DNA of 64,000 nucleotides from Chamaelirium japonicum (GCA_947650365.1 OX393555.1:10557340-10621339); one strand, 5' to 3'; positions 1 to 12,439 are shown, counted from the stretch's first letter. Translations and numbers: made by a program. Notes: generated by a model from the letters alone, not told the origin.

Positions 1-2930
1 ATTATAATAATTTACGCTCCGATTGACCAATTTAGAGTCTAAGCGTTGAAAAATCATAAGTTATTGTGTTTTGGATTTGAAATAGGTTTGGATTCGATCG
101 GATAGTCATTGGATCAGCATTCGATAATTCGTACTTGGAATTATACCGTATTTTGTACTTGCGAGTGAGTTCTAATTAGAAATTTTAATAATTTAAGATC
201 TGATTGACCGATTTAGAGTCTAAGCGTTGGAAAATCATAAGTTAGCGTGTTTCGGATTTGAAATAGATTTGGATTCGATCGGATCATCATCGAATCGGCA
301 TCCGATAATTCATACTTGGAATTATTCCGTATTTTAGACTTGCGAGCGAGTTCTAATTAGAAATTTTAACAATTTATGATCCGATTGACCGATTTAGAGT
401 CTAAGTGTTGGAAAATCATAAGTTAGCGTGTTTCGGATTTAAAATAGGTTTGGATTCGATCAGATAGTCATCGGATCGGCATCCGATAATTTATACTTCG
501 AATTATTTCGTATTTCGGACTTGCGAGCGAGTTCTAATTGGATATTTTAATAATTTACGCTCCGATTGACCAATTTAGAGTCTAAGCGTTGAAAAATCAT
601 AAGTTAGCGTATTTCGGATTTGAAATAGGTTTGGATTCGATCGGATCGTCATCGGATCGGCATCCGATAAATTGTAGTTAGAATTATTTTATATTTCGGA
701 CTTGCAAGCGAGTTTTAATTGAAAATTTTAATAATTTACGCTCTGATTGATCGATTTAGAGTCTAAGCTTTGAAAAATCATAAGTTAGCGTGTTCGGATT
801 TGAAATAGGTTTGGATTCGATCGGATAGTCATCGGATTGGCATCCGATAATTCATACTTGGAATTATTCCGTATTTCAGACTTGCGAGCGAGTTCTAATT
901 GGAAATTTTAACAATTTACGATCCGATTGACCGATTTAGAGTCTAAGCGTTGGAAAATCATAAGTTAGCGTGTTTCGGATTTGAAATAGGTTTGGATTCG
1001 ATCGGATCGGCATCCAATAATTCATACTTGGAATTATTCCGTATTTTGGACTTGCGAGCGAGTTCTAATTGGAAATTTTAATAATTTATGATCCGATTGA
1101 CCGATTTAGAGTCTAAGTGTTGGAAAATCATAAGTTAGCGTATTTCGGATTTGAAATAGGTTTCAATTCGATCGGATCGTCATCGGATCGGCATCCGATA
1201 ATTCGTACTTGGAATTATTCTATATTTCGGACTTGTGAGCGATTTCTAATTGGAATCTTTAATAATTTATGATCCGATTGACCGATTTAGAGTCTAAGAG
1301 TTGAAAAATTATAAGTTAGCGTGTTTCGGATTTGAAATAGGTTTGGATTCGATCTGATCGGCATTCGATAAATCATAATTAGAATTATTTCATATTTCGG
1401 ACTTGCGAGCGAGTTTTAATTGAAAATTTTAACAATTTACGCTCCGATTGACCGATTTAGAGTCTAAGAGTTGAAAAATCATAAGTTAGCGTGTTTCGGA
1501 TTTGAAATAGGTTTGGATTCGATCGGATAGTCATCGGATCGGCATCCGATAATTTGTACTAGGAATTATTCTGTATTTCGGACTTGCGAGCGAGTTCTAA
1601 TTGTAAATTTTAACAATTTATGATCCGATTGACCGATTTAGAGTCTAAGCGTTGGAAAATCATAAGTTAGCGTGTTTCGGATTTGAAATAGGTTTGGATT
1701 CGATCGGATCATCATCGGATCGGTATCCGATAATTCATACTTAGAATTATTTTATATTTTGGACTTGGGAGCGAGTTCTAATTGAAAATTTTAATAATTT
1801 ACGATCGATTGATCGATTTAGAGTCTAAGTGTTGGAAAATCATAAGTTAGCGTGTTTCGGATTTGAAATAGGTTTGGATTCGATCGAATTGACATCGGAT
1901 CGGCATCCGATAATTCGTACTTGGAATTATTCTATATTTCGGACTTGCGAGTGAGTTCTAATTAAAAATTTTAATAATTTACGATCTGATTGATCGATTT
2001 AGAGTCTAAGCGTTGGAAAATTATAAGTTAGCGTGTTTCGAATTTTAAATAGGTTTGGATTCGATCGGATCGACATCCGATAATTCGTACTTGAAATTAT
2101 TCCATATTTCGAACTTGCGAGCGAGTTCTAATTGTAATTTTTACAATTTACGATTCGATTGACCGATTTAGAGTCTAAGTGTAGGAAAATCATAAGTTAG
2201 CGTGTTTCAAATTTTAAATAGGTTTGGATTCGATCGGATAGGCATTCGATAATTCGTACTTGGAATTATTCCATATTTCGGATTTGTGAGCAAGTTCTAG
2301 TTGGAAAATTTAACAATTTACGATCCGATTGACTGATTTAGAGTCTAAGTGTTGGAAAATCATAAGTTAGGGGGTTTCGGATTTGAAATAGGTTTGGATT
2401 CGATCGGATCGTCATCTGATCGGCATCCGATAATTCGTACTTGGAATTATTCCATATTTCGGACTTGCGAGCGAGTTCTAATTGGAAATTTTAACAATCT
2501 CTGATTGACCGATTTAGAATCTAAGCGTTGAAAAATCATAAGTTAGCGTGTTTCGGATTTGAAATAGGTTTGGATTCGATCGAATAGTCATCGGATCGGC
2601 ATCCGATAATTCGTTCTTGGAATTATTTTGTATTTCGGACTTACGAGCGAGTTCTAATTAGAAATTTTAACAATTTACGATCCGATTGACCGATTTAGAG
2701 TCTAAGCGTTGAAAATCATAAGTTAGCGTGTTTCGGATTTTAAATAGGTTTGGATTCGATCGGATCGGCATCGGATTGGCATCCGATAATTCGTACTTGG
2801 AATTATTCCATATTTCAGACTTGGGAGCGAGTTCTAATTGGAAATTTTAACAATTTACGATTCGATTAATCGATTTAGAGTCTAAGTGTTGAAAAATCAT
2901 AAGTTATAGCATGTTAGCGTGATAATATGG
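1..2930. repeat. 181-bp satellite array inside CACTA copy 1
   Basis: About 16 head-to-tail units with a period near 181 bp; some units lack about 10-13 bp. Each unit contains a TTTAGAGTCTAAG block, an ATCATAAGTTAGCGTGTTTC block and a run of GATCGGAT / ATCCGAT half-sites that forms an imperfect palindrome. The array begins off-window and ends near 2,930, where the 3' part of the TNPA-like gene starts. The same monomer in reverse complement forms the array at 42,740-46,150, and a partial monomer sits at 20,777-20,885. Units differ by scattered substitutions, so this is an old or slowly homogenised array. Confidence 0.95.
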
Positions 2931-2999
2931 TCTAAACTCAAATTAGTACGATTCATATTTTTTACTAATATTATAAAGATTAGTAAGTACCTGATCATG

Positions 3000-4721
3000 A
3001 GTATGAGCCACCGCTAGACTGGCTTATGAAGTCATTAAGCCGATGCTCCAGTGCCCTGCGAGCTTCTCTTTCCTCATCGAGGGCCTTCCTCTATGCCTCA
3101 ACCCTACGCTCGAGGGCCTGCCTCTCCGCCTCAACCCTCTGCTCGAGGGCCTACCTCTGCTCTCACTCCGCCTCAACCATGTGCTCGAGGGCCTGCCTCT
3201 GCTCGTGCTTCACGTCTAACTCAGATTGCAACTGAGTGATAGCACCGGTCTGGGTGTCCCGTGCTCTCGAGCACATACCCTCTCGTCCAAAGTAGGACGA
3301 GGGCGTGACTCCAAGGCCCGTACAGAGAACACAACCGTGTGTGGCAGGTTTGAGCACAGTATCCATCGTTGAGTCGACAAATACTGAGTTGGAGGAGGAG
3401 CCGGTCTTGCCCGACGGGGTCACCATAAGTCGCATTCTCTTCTATATGAAAAAAACCAATGATATTCAATGATATTTTATGGCATACGTATACGAATATA
3501 TTAACAGTAATTTAATTACTTACCACTTGCGAGGCAACCCTGTCGTCCATAAATGCCTCATCGGTACGCTGCCCCCTAGAGGCCTCAAAAAGGTCAATCC
3601 GATTAGGCTCGTGGCCCAAGGACTGTGTCTGTTTGACATATAAAATAAATAGATGAGTTAATATAACATTTATAGAGCTTTAAATAATAAAATATCTGTA
3701 TCATTTACCAGCTGCTGGGCAAGCTGGGGCATGGAGGTCCTCCCCCTCACTGGAGTAGGTGTCATCGAGGCATTTCTATTCTGCTTGCCTTTAGCAGAAC
3801 TCGCCTGTGTCAATCGATTAAATTTTGAAACATCAATACAAATTTTTAGTATAACATTAAAACAAGTACAAATCAACAAAATAATAATTATACCTAAAAC
3901 TGAGGGGTGGCCCAGTGAGCAACCAAAAACTGTAGAACGTGTAGTGGTGGTGCGTCTCTCGTCACGGTCACAACCTGTAACTCCTCAGCCGGCTCACCGA
4001 CCAAGTAACCGTAGAGCTGGTAGAGCTCGTAACGGTAATCTATATACCGCTCACTCATTGTCTTCCACAAGTCCTCCCGATGGGTGTCGGTTTTTATATT
4101 CTCCTATTTAAATTTCTCCTATAAAATCAATTTAGAAACAAGTAATTTTATCAAATCAAATTATAAAGAAGTACGATATTATTCTAAAATGCTTTAATGA
4201 AACTAACGTACCAAAAAGACCTAATACATCCTCTCATTATAGGATGCATCAATGTTCTTTCACCCCTTTATCCCCACAATAGGGGCATTCCTCTCCTCCC
4301 GTATTATCATACCGACCCACGTGGCGGCATCAGAAGCGTGCTCGCCCATAAAGGTCCTACCGCTCCACTGTAGGGAAAGCGGCTAGCGTAAGGTCGACAA
4401 GCGTCGGGACGTCGTCACGCCCTGGTCGCCTACGTGCCTGGTGATCATCGACCTTGCAAATAAAATATACATCAGTAATGAACAAGTATTTACAATATGT
4501 ATAAAACTTTAGATCTAAACATTACCTGTGGGCGTAGACGTTGTAGCCGAGTACTGTGCACTGCTTGAAGCTCCGGAGGCTGCGACCTCATCAGGAGCTG
4601 GTGTGGAGAGAGGAACAATACTACCAGATCTGGAGGGCTCGGCCTCGGACCCTGGGGTGGCAGCCGGAGCGCTCCGAGCTAGCCCACCCCTGCCTCTACG
4701 AACCCTCGACCGTGATGCCAT
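3000..4721 (-). pseudogene. TNPA/Ptta-like second gene of CACTA copy 1 (decayed)
   Basis: The first exon starts at 4,721 (MASRSRVRRGRGG, a basic and then Ala/Ser/Pro-rich N-terminus) and ends at a GTAAT donor near 4,525. Further coding blocks follow leftward: a segment with EHASDAATWVG and REERNAPIVG near 4,270-4,350; a conserved block with EDLWKTMSERY and YLVGEPAEEL at about 3,900-4,090; a short basic exon with SSAKGKQNRNAS near 3,740-3,810; a block with LGHEPNRIDLFEAS near 3,560-3,630; and a last exon from 3,435 downward. This is the exon plan of the plant Ptta/En/Spm family. The C-terminus is a heptad-like Glu/Arg-rich segment built from ~30-bp tandem repeats (3,060-3,200), probably a coiled coil. 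Stop codons interrupt it. The family binds subterminal repeats; that role is inferred here. Confidence 0.75.
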
Positions 4722-4724
4722 CTG

Positions 4725-4935
4725 AAACAGTTTGATTTACATATAAAATGGTATGATTTACATATGAAACAATATGAAACAGATTGATTTACATATGAAA
4801 CAGTATGATTTATATATGAAACAATATGAAACAGTTTGATTTACATATGAAACAGTATAAAATAATATGATATACATATGAAACAATATGATTTATATAT
4901 GAAATAAGTTGATTTACATATGAAACAATTTGATT
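4725..4935. repeat. AT-rich CATATGAAACA microrepeat upstream of the TNPA-like gene
   Basis: About ten imperfect direct repeats of a 17-22 bp unit containing CATATGAAACA followed by a GATTTA-type block. They lie directly upstream of the first exon of the TNPA-like gene (- strand). The same repeat, inverted with the gene, lies at 40,760-40,970 upstream of the paralogous gene. Its fixed position in two copies suggests promoter or 5'-leader DNA of the second gene. Confidence 0.8.
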
Positions 4936-4945
4936 TACATACGGT

Positions 4946-6204
4946 CTAGTCATTTTGTGTCTCATCTCTGTTACTCTCATTATATCCCTCTTCTATCATT
5001 TGATCTGCATTCGCTGTCCAGTTTATATTGTCGACCTCTTTATTTTTATCGTGCACTACGTCGACAACGATTATCTCATCATTCTGGTATGCATCCAAAT
5101 CATCATCGATGACTCCCGCATCTTTGTCTCCCATGTCATAAAAATCTCTGGGTGGTGACCTGACCACAATTTGCCAACCTGGAGAGGTATTATCCGGTAC
5201 GTAAAATATCTATTTCGTTTGAGAGGCAAGAATGAATGGATCTTGATATTAGGTATTCAATCTCTTATCAGTGTTGATGCTAATAAAACCGTATTTATCG
5301 ACATTATAACCAGTCCCGTGATTATTAACATCATACCAATCGTATTTGAATAATAGATCCGATTTTGGTTAAGAAATTTAATCTCGAGAATCTCGTTGAG
5401 GACGCCGTAGAAGTCGATATTTCCTAATTCTTCTTACTGACCGTTGACGATAACCCCACTATTTTATGTTTTTCATGATTTTTTACTATCTTTCATCCGA
5501 AATCTATAACTGTTCACGATATAACCATCAAATGATATTGCGTCTTGCAAATGACTACAAGATAAGCACCAAAGATCCTCATTCATCAGCGGATCATGGT
5601 TGTCGTGCAGCTCTTGTGCATATAATAACCATATGACATTCATGATATAAACACATAATTATTGTTCGGTACTGGATGTCAATAAAATTCAGTAATGATG
5701 TGAATACTTACGTGTTTCTCGAACCACGATGGAAATTCACGATCATGAACTTGTGGAGCATTTCGAGTACCCTAATTATTAATGATGGCTTTATGCTTTC
5801 TGTTTTACAGGTTATGAATTAGATTATAATTAGCATATATACTTAATGAATTGACTGAAAGAATGAGTAAATGATCGTAAAATACTTACTCAATGAATGA
5901 CCATACTTCATCACATTGGCGCAACACATACGTACATATGTGCCTGTTGAATCTCATCTATAAACAATCGATGGGTTTTGCCTTCTCCTAGAGGTCTACC
6001 CATTTCGGTAAATATAGATAGACCCCCATCGAAGTTTATTGGACCACCGTCATAGTTTTGCTCAAGTTGATTGAATCGCGTGTCTATACCATGTAGGTAT
6101 CTTGAGCAGAATATCAGACATTCTTCTGCTAGGTATCCTTCAGCAATTGATCCCTCCGGACAACTTTTATTACGAATATATGATTTCAATATTCGCAAGT
6201 ACCT
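4946..6204 (-). pseudogene. TNP2-type transposase, C-terminal part (DUF4218 end and DUF4216-like)
   Basis: Reading leftward from the gypsy junction, the first block (6,204 to about 5,911) begins YLRILKSYIRNK and contains CPEGSIAEGYLAEECL, the typical continuation of DUF4218 in CACTA TNP2 proteins. Lower down, short decayed blocks include EFPSWFEKHV near 5,740, YGFISINTDKR near 5,270 and DPFILASQTK near 5,230. The end has RSPPRDFYDMGD (from 5,167), typical of the DUF4216 region. Stops and frame changes separate the blocks; some gaps will be introns. This segment was continuous with 15,246-17,526 before the gypsy insertion. Confidence 0.8.
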
Positions 6205-6818
6205 TGTGGGTGTAAAAATTGTACCGGACCGGATTAGAACGGCATGGGCCCACGCAACGGCCCAAGTGAGTAAGCCCGCCCGGGTGCATGGGCCCACTCT
6301 ACGAGGCTCGTAGATCAAGCCCTCCCCCTTATTGGGCCCGAACAACGGCCCAATAAGGACCCAGCAAGGAGGCCCAGAACCAGGGCCACGTCATCATCGC
6401 CATGTCATCACTGCCATATCGGACACATGCCTACGCTATAAAAGGACCCCCAAGGCATCCAGGAAAGGGGTTGGTCATTCGATCAGAGGAAGAGGGATTT
6501 CAGCTCCAGAGCAAGTGCAAGAGCTTACTTCTCTCCTCCTAGTTTCTTTTCTTGTTGCTCCGTGCAACCCCCACTGTAAAAAAAGCTTCTCTCGGCCTGT
6601 CGAGAGAACGCTCAACCCTTTATATTCATATTACAGTGAAGATCAGGTGGCACCTCTCACCCGGAGACGTAGGTCGTAAGACCGAACTTCGACAATAACT
6701 CCATGTGTCATCTCTCTCCTTCTCAACTTTCTAATCTCTAACTCTACAAGCAATCCAATTCAATCAAGGCTGTGGGGTGGGATTCTTGATCAAGGCGGCT
6801 CGGAAATTTCCCCCCACA
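6205..6818 (+). repeat. 5' LTR of gypsy element
   Basis: 614 bp, bounded by TGTGGG and CCCACA. A TATAAAAG box lies at 6,437-6,444, with pyrimidine-rich transcribed sequence downstream. Compared with the right LTR I count about 23 differences, all but one transitions. Confidence 0.95.
6437..6444 (+). promoter_or_regulatory. TATA box in 5' LTR
   Basis: TATAAAAG preceded by CCTACGC. It sits 232 bp into the LTR and is identical at 14,787-14,794 in the right LTR. It is the likely core promoter for the gag transcript. Confidence 0.7.
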
Positions 6819-6823
6819 ATCTT

Positions 6824-6840
6824 TGGCGCCGTCTGTGGGA
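6824..6840 (+). other. Primer-binding site of gypsy element
   Basis: TGGCGCCGTCTGTGGGA begins five bases after the 5' LTR. TGGCGCC is complementary to a tRNA 3' end finishing in CCA and is typical of plant Tat/Athila-group gypsy elements; I do not assign the tRNA with certainty. A recognisable relative of this site occurs on the - strand at 50,603-50,621. Confidence 0.75.
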
Positions 6841-7012
6841 TATCGATAGAGGTCTTACCCACACCTCTACCGACTCCTATTCAACTTGTGGTGACGAGCC
6901 ACAAGTCCTCCTCCAAATCAACCTCAACGCCTTTATCACACCAATATCAACACGCTCGATGGTGAAGGCCAGCACCAACCCACCAAAGGCGGGTGCTGAA
7001 TGAACAAACGAT

Positions 7013-8611
7013 ATGCTAATCGAAGAAGAACAAGAAGTCTCGGTTGCAACCAACCGAAGAAATGTTCGGGAGCGGCTGGGGCCGCAAGGCAGCCATCCAG
7101 AAGGGCACAGTGATCAGCGAGACCCGTCATCCCCGAGGCGTCGGTTTGGCAAAGAACACACTATTCAAGGGAGCAAGCCTCAGGCTACATACGAGATCTC
7201 GGCTGCTGATTTCCAGCTGCTAAATCTCCTCAAGAAGAAGGCGGCCCTCGAGCAAGAGAGGGATTCCCTAAAGAAGGCGGCTGAAAGAGCGGGGGTTGTG
7301 GCCCACAACTCTCTAGCTACTGATGAAGACCAACCAAGGACTTGCCCAGCCGTGAGTCATCATCTTGAAGAACCATATGTGCCGCGTATCGAGATGCGTC
7401 AGGTATCCACACAAGCACCAAGGCAAACGGTGTGGGATCGCCTCGACGTCAATGGTGCACCCAACTATCGCGGAGAAGGATCATCTCAGTCAGTAGGGTC
7501 CACTAGACATTCTATCCCTTCGCACACGAAAGCAACAGATGCCCGTGAGCTGCTCAACCGACTAAGGCATACTGCCGACGTGGGACGCCGCCATCAAGAC
7601 CGTAGGCAACTAATCACCTCGGTGGGGCCACTGCATCCCAAGGTTCTTGCAACACCATTTCCTATGGGTTGGCGAACACCGAACCTACCAAAGTTCAACT
7701 GCATCCGGGGAGACCCTGCTCTCCATATCCTAGCCTACAAGCAGGCCCTGACTCCCTACGAATATGAGAACCATGTTCTCTACCATATGTTTGCGGGAAG
7801 CCTCGAGGGACCTGCCCTCGACTGGTACTACACACTGCCTACCGGTATGGTGGCCATATTCAAAGAGTTGGCTGAACTTTTCATGGACCATTATCGGCTA
7901 AACTTAAAGCCAAAAAAGAGGCTGGATACACTCTACCAGCTGAAGATGGGCTCCGACGAGTCTCTAAGGAGCTTCATGATGAGGTTTCGTAATGAGCATT
8001 CTGAGCTCACCGGTCGCTCCTATAATGAGGAGGCCATCATGCTGGCATTCCAGAATGCTATCCGGCCAGAGCTCCACGTCTACACCGACTTCATCCGACA
8101 TCCTCCCAATAACTTGGAAGCGATGTTCAAGCGCGTACAGCGGGAGATAGAGGTGGAAGATAATCAGCGGGCCAGAAGACTACGCGAGCCCCGCCAGTCT
8201 CGTGACTCCCGACATAAGAAAGATGATGAAGCTCCGAATGAAGCACACTACAAGAAGTCTGCCCATGCCGCGTACGGCCAAAAGGTGCAGGCCAAAAGGT
8301 ACAATGAAGATCCGAAAGCCCCTCCAGTAGAAAAGAGGCGAACTCCAAGGGAGCAAAGGGTGTTCACTGAGCTGAACACCTCCATTGAAGACATATTCGC
8401 ATACTTGCAGAACGAGCCCTTTTGCAAGTGGCCACAGCCTCTCCCTCTAAATTCTGACCAGGCGGAAGATACGACAGCCTACTGTGAGTTTCATCGCAGC
8501 CATGGCCACCCAACCTCTACATGTCGGAAGCTAAAGCATCACATCGAAGACCTGATCCAAAAAGGGCGGCTCGATGGCTACCTCGCTAATAAGGAACCAG
8601 GTCGAGAGTAG
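7013..8611 (+). CDS. gag: Gag polyprotein, Ty3/gypsy Tat-type
   Basis: 532 aa and intact. Residues 65-95 are Leu/Lys/Glu-rich and could form a coiled coil. Residues about 215-350 match the Retrotrans_gag core: MGWRTPNLPKF, then EGPALDWYYTLP near 265-276, ELFMDHYRLN near 288-297 and LRSFMMRF near 318-325. A basic stretch (385-440) precedes a zinc-knuckle-like Cys491-x2-His494-x4-His499-x4-Cys504, a CCHH arrangement common in Tat-lineage gag. The protein would package the element's RNA into virus-like particles in the cytoplasm. The start was taken at the first Met after the PBS; translation could begin elsewhere in the leader. It ends without a pol fusion. An intact frame in an element lacking pol suggests recent activity or selection on gag. 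Confidence 0.9.
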   Translation: MLIEEEQEVSVATNRRNVRERLGPQGSHPEGHSDQRDPSSPRRRFGKEHTIQGSKPQATYEISAADFQLLNLLKKKAALEQERDSLKKAAERAGVVAHNSLATDEDQPRTCPAVSHHLEEPYVPRIEMRQVSTQAPRQTVWDRLDVNGAPNYRGEGSSQSVGSTRHSIPSHTKATDARELLNRLRHTADVGRRHQDRRQLITSVGPLHPKVLATPFPMGWRTPNLPKFNCIRGDPALHILAYKQALTPYEYENHVLYHMFAGSLEGPALDWYYTLPTGMVAIFKELAELFMDHYRLNLKPKKRLDTLYQLKMGSDESLRSFMMRFRNEHSELTGRSYNEEAIMLAFQNAIRPELHVYTDFIRHPPNNLEAMFKRVQREIEVEDNQRARRLREPRQSRDSRHKKDDEAPNEAHYKKSAHAAYGQKVQAKRYNEDPKAPPVEKRRTPREQRVFTELNTSIEDIFAYLQNEPFCKWPQPLPLNSDQAEDTTAYCEFHRSHGHPTSTCRKLKHHIEDLIQKGRLDGYLANKEPGRE

Positions 8612-8784
8612 GAGAGGCTGCAGCAGTGGAGAAAAGAAAGTCAATGTAATACGTGGATGCATAATCGTAACGTCCGCGGGGCAACCTCTGAAAAAGTGTA
8701 ACTGCAACTTTGTTATATCAATAAAGTGTCTTTTTTTTCTCAAAATCAAATCTCTTAAAGTTCGATTCCACCATATTAAGGCAA

Positions 8785-10312
8785 AAAAAAAAGCTCCTAG
8801 CAAACCAGGTCAACCAAAGACCTTCGATTCCGCCCATTCAAGTCGGAAGCTCGAAGGTAAGTCGGCTACGCCATCTCGAGGCTAAAGACCGATAAAAAGG
8901 GTCCTGGCAACCCAGGTCAACCAAAGACCTTCGATTCCGCCCGTTCAAGTCGGAAGCTCAAAGGAAATTCGGCTACGCCCTCTCGAGGCTAAAGTCTGAT
9001 AAAAAGGCTCCTGGCAACCCAGGTCAACCAAAGACCTTCGATTCCGCCCATTCAAGTCGGAAGCTCGAAGGCAATTCGGCTACGCCCTCTCGAGGCTAAA
9101 GTCCGATAAAAAGGCTCCTGGCAAACCAGGTCAACCAAAGACCTTCGATTCCGCCCATTCAATTCGGAAGCTCGAAGGTAAGTCGGTTACGCCCTCTCGA
9201 GGCTAAAGACCGATAAAAAGGCTCCTGGCAACCCAGGTCAACGAAAGACCTTCGATTCCGCCCGTTCAAGTCGGAAGCTTGAAGGCAATTCGGCTACGCC
9301 CTCTCGAGGCTAAAGTCCGATAAAAAGGCTCCTGGTAACCCAGGTCAACCAAAGACCTTCGATTCTGCCCATTCAAGTCGGAAGCTCGAAGGCAATTCGG
9401 CTACGCCCTCTCGAGGCTAAAGTCCGATAAAAAGGCTCCTGGCAAACCAGGTCAACCAAAGACCTTCGATTCCGCCCATTCAAGTCGGAAGCTCGAAGGT
9501 AAGTCGGCTACGCCCTCTCGAGGCTAAAGACCGATAAAAAGGCTCCTGGCAATCCAGGTCAACCAAAGACCTTCGATTCCGTCCGTTCAAGTCGGAAGCT
9601 CGAAGGCAATTCGGCTACGCCCTCTCGAGGCTAAAGTCCGATAAAAAGGCTCCTGGTAATCCAGGTCAACCAAAGACCTTCGATTCCGTCCATTCAAGTC
9701 AGAAGCTCGAAGGTAAGTCGGCTACGCCCTCTCGAGGCTAAAGTCCGATAAAAAGGCTCCTGGCAACCCAGGTCAGCCAAAGATCTTCGATTCCGCCCAT
9801 TCAAGTTGGAAGCTCGAAGGTAATTCGGCTACGCCCTCTCGAGGCTAAAGTCCGATAAAAAGGCTCCTGGCAACCCAGGTCAACCAAAGACCTTCGATTC
9901 CGCCCATTCAAGTCGGAAGCTCGAAGGCAGTTCGGCTACGCCCTTTCAAGGCAAAAGTCCGATAAAAAGGCTCCTGGCAACCCAGGTCAATCAAAGACCT
10001 TCGATTCCGCCCATTCAAGTCGGAAGCTCAAAGGCAATTCGGCTACGCCCTCTCGAGGCTAAAGTCCGATAAAAGGCTCCTGGCAACCCAGGTCAACCAA
10101 AGACCTTCGATTCCGCCCATTCAAGTCGGAAGCTCGAAGGCAATTCGGCTACGCCCTCTCGAGGCTAAAATCCGATAAAAAGCTCCTGGTAACCCAAGTC
10201 AACCAAAGACCTTCGATTCCACCCATTCAAGTCGGAAGCTCGAAGACAATTCGGCTACGCCCTTTCACGGCGAAAGTTAGATAAAAATGCTCCTGACAAT
10301 CCAGGTCAAGCT
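8785..10312 (+). repeat. 107-bp tandem array in gypsy element
   Basis: About 14 direct units with a 107-bp period, each with GGCTCCTGGCAACCCAGGTC, a CCTTCGATTCCGCCCATTC block and CTACGCCCTCTCGAGGCTAA. Units are very similar, so the array is young or homogenised. It starts about 170 bp after the gag stop. Open frames here are repeat artefacts. Confidence 0.95.
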
Positions 10313-10399
10313 AAACTATCAACTATACTTATCCGAGGCGATGAGAATAAGTCCAAGGCAGACGTCGCCGCTTTGACATGCACCAAGTTCAAGGAGATA

Positions 10400-11235
10400 T
10401 CCTTGGCACTCGAAGACAAAGTCCGAGGTGACCAATGCCTCGGCAATCTATAAGCCCAAGGCCCTGCCCTTGGCACTCGAAGACAAAGTCCGAGGCGACC
10501 AACGCCTCGGCACTCTACAAGCCCAAGGCCCAGCCCTTGGCATTCGAAGACAAAGTCCGAGGGGACCAATGCCTCGGCACTCTACAAGCCCAAGGCCCAG
10601 CCCTTGGCATTCGAAGACAAAGTCCGAGGTGACCAATGCCTCGGCACTCTACAAGCCCAAGGCCCAGCCCTTGGCATTCGAAGACAAAGTCCGAGGTGAC
10701 TAATGCCTCGGCACTCTACAAGCCCAAGGCCTAGCCCTTGGCACTAGAAGATAAAGTCCGAGGCGACCAATGCCTCGGCACTCTACAAGCCCAAGGCCCA
10801 GTCCTTGGCACTTGAAGACAAAGTCCGAGGTGACCAATGCCTCGGCACTCTACAAGCCCAAGGCCCAGCCCTTGGCACTCGAACACAAAGTCCGAGGTGA
10901 CCAATGCCTCGACAATCTATAAGCCCAAGGCCCTGCCCTTGGTACTCGAAGACATAGGCCGAGGCGACTAATGCCTCGGCACTCTACAAGCCCAAGGCCC
11001 AGCCCTTGGCACTCGAAGACAAAGTCCGAGGTAACCAATGCCTCGGCACTCTACAAGTCCAAGGCCCAGCCCTTGGCACTCGAAGACAAAGTCCGAGGCG
11101 ACCAGCGCCTCGGCACTCTACAAGCCCAAGGCCCAGCCCTTGGCACTTGAAGACAAAGTTCGAGACGACCAACGCCTTGGCACTCTACAAGCCCAAGGCC
11201 CAGCCCTTGGCATTCGAAGACAAAGTCCGAGACGT
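10400..11235 (+). repeat. 67-bp tandem array in gypsy element
   Basis: About 12 direct units with a 67-bp period, each containing GACAAAGTCCGAGG, TGCCTCGGCACTCTACAAG and CCCTTGGCACTCGAA. Related units occur on the opposite strand at 47,040-47,945, which ties that region to the same retroelement family. Long frames in all six phases arise because the unit has few stop codons. Confidence 0.95.
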
Positions 11236-11734
11236 CGTCGCCGACGTATTGGCATTCGATCAAAAGTCCAAGCCTAGTCTTGTCACTCAGGTCCAAGCAT
11301 CAGATTGTCACTGGCCATCACCTTTTTTCGACGACTAACGGTTCCAAACCGGTCAGGGGGTGGTTGGTCTGACTCTGTCAGTGCGTGTCTCCACACTGGT
11401 GCAGTCGACGGTGGGTGACACGGGATAAAATGGTGCTTCCTTGATCCTGGCTAAGTCAACACCCTCACGTGACCGTAGTACCTGGTGAATATAGTAACCT
11501 GGTGTGGTAATACATTGGGTGAAGACCGGCTGGCCATCGTGCGGCATCATCCTAGATTATCTCTAAGAAACCCCCTCAAATATAGCATTGTCCCTCGCCG
11601 ACATCCCCGCGCACCAACGTTTCACCGAAAAAGTGTCGGTTTCAAATAGGGCTGAAATTCGAAAAATACGCTGTTTTCAATACCGACACTTTTTGGCCAC
11701 TTCTAGCAGCCCCAATAATGGGGTGTCGACGACA
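11236..11734. other. Internal gypsy DNA without recognisable genes
   Basis: Transition from the 67-bp array to the next repeats. It contains scattered words such as CCGACACTTTTTGGCC that anticipate the CTCGGT-rich repeats further on. No coding similarity seen. Confidence 0.6.
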
Positions 11735-12085
11735 CACCATCAGCACACCCCTCGGTTTCGTCAGAAAATCGAGAGGGGGTATGTGTTGGCATCAACAAGC
11801 AGCCCCCCCTCGGTTTCGCACAAAAACCGAGTGGGGAAGGGACGACGGCACACCATCAGCAACACACCCCTCGGTTTCGTCAGAAAACCGAGAGGGGGTG
11901 TGTGTCGGCATCAACAAGCAACCCCCCTCGGTTTCGCACAAAAAACTGAGTGGGAAGGGGGTGACAGCACACCATCAGCAGTCCACCCCTCGTTTTCGAC
12001 AGAAAACCGAGAGGGGGGGGGTGTACGGCATCAATATCAACCCACCCCTTGGTTTCGTCAGAAAACCGAGGGGGGGGGGGTGCTC
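11735..12085. repeat. Hairpin-rich ~117-bp tandem repeats
   Basis: Three to four units, each holding an inverted repeat of the type CCTCGGTTT ... AAACCGAGNGG, once with a TCGTCAG loop and once with a TCGCACA loop. Homopolymer G runs of 7-10 interrupt the units. The stems could form hairpins in the element's RNA. Confidence 0.8.
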
Positions 12086-12439
12086 GGCGTCATCCAAACT
12101 TATTAGTCAATCCAATTCAAGTGGCATTCGCACACAAGGATCAGCCAAAGACGAAGAGTTATCTTCCATTGGGTGGGTTGAATAGTATCTCCACCAAACC
12201 TATTGAGTTGGCTGTACAAACTTCACAAGCAAAATTCCTCCTTCTTATCTGGGGATGGACTCGTGGTAACTGCCGCGTCATCGCTAGGGCCCGACTGCAG
12301 TCCCTAGTGAATACAGTAACTAGGTGCAATTGGGTGTCGAACAGAGACGGATGAGTTACCATGTATCGATGCCTATCCAAGACGCGCGTAGGACACTCGG
12401 TCAATGCGTTCTTTAGAGTCATCTCTTTATGAAGGTGAT

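Noticed and set aside
5911..6345. 144-aa - strand frame as a single gene
   Set aside because: Its first third is gypsy LTR sequence and the rest is the TNP2 exon; the join is the insertion junction.
8785..11338. Regularly spaced direct repeats resembling a CRISPR array, and several open frames inside
   Set aside because: Units are 107 and 67 bp and continuous, without unique spacers, inside a plant retroelement. The frames repeat the same peptide in every phase.
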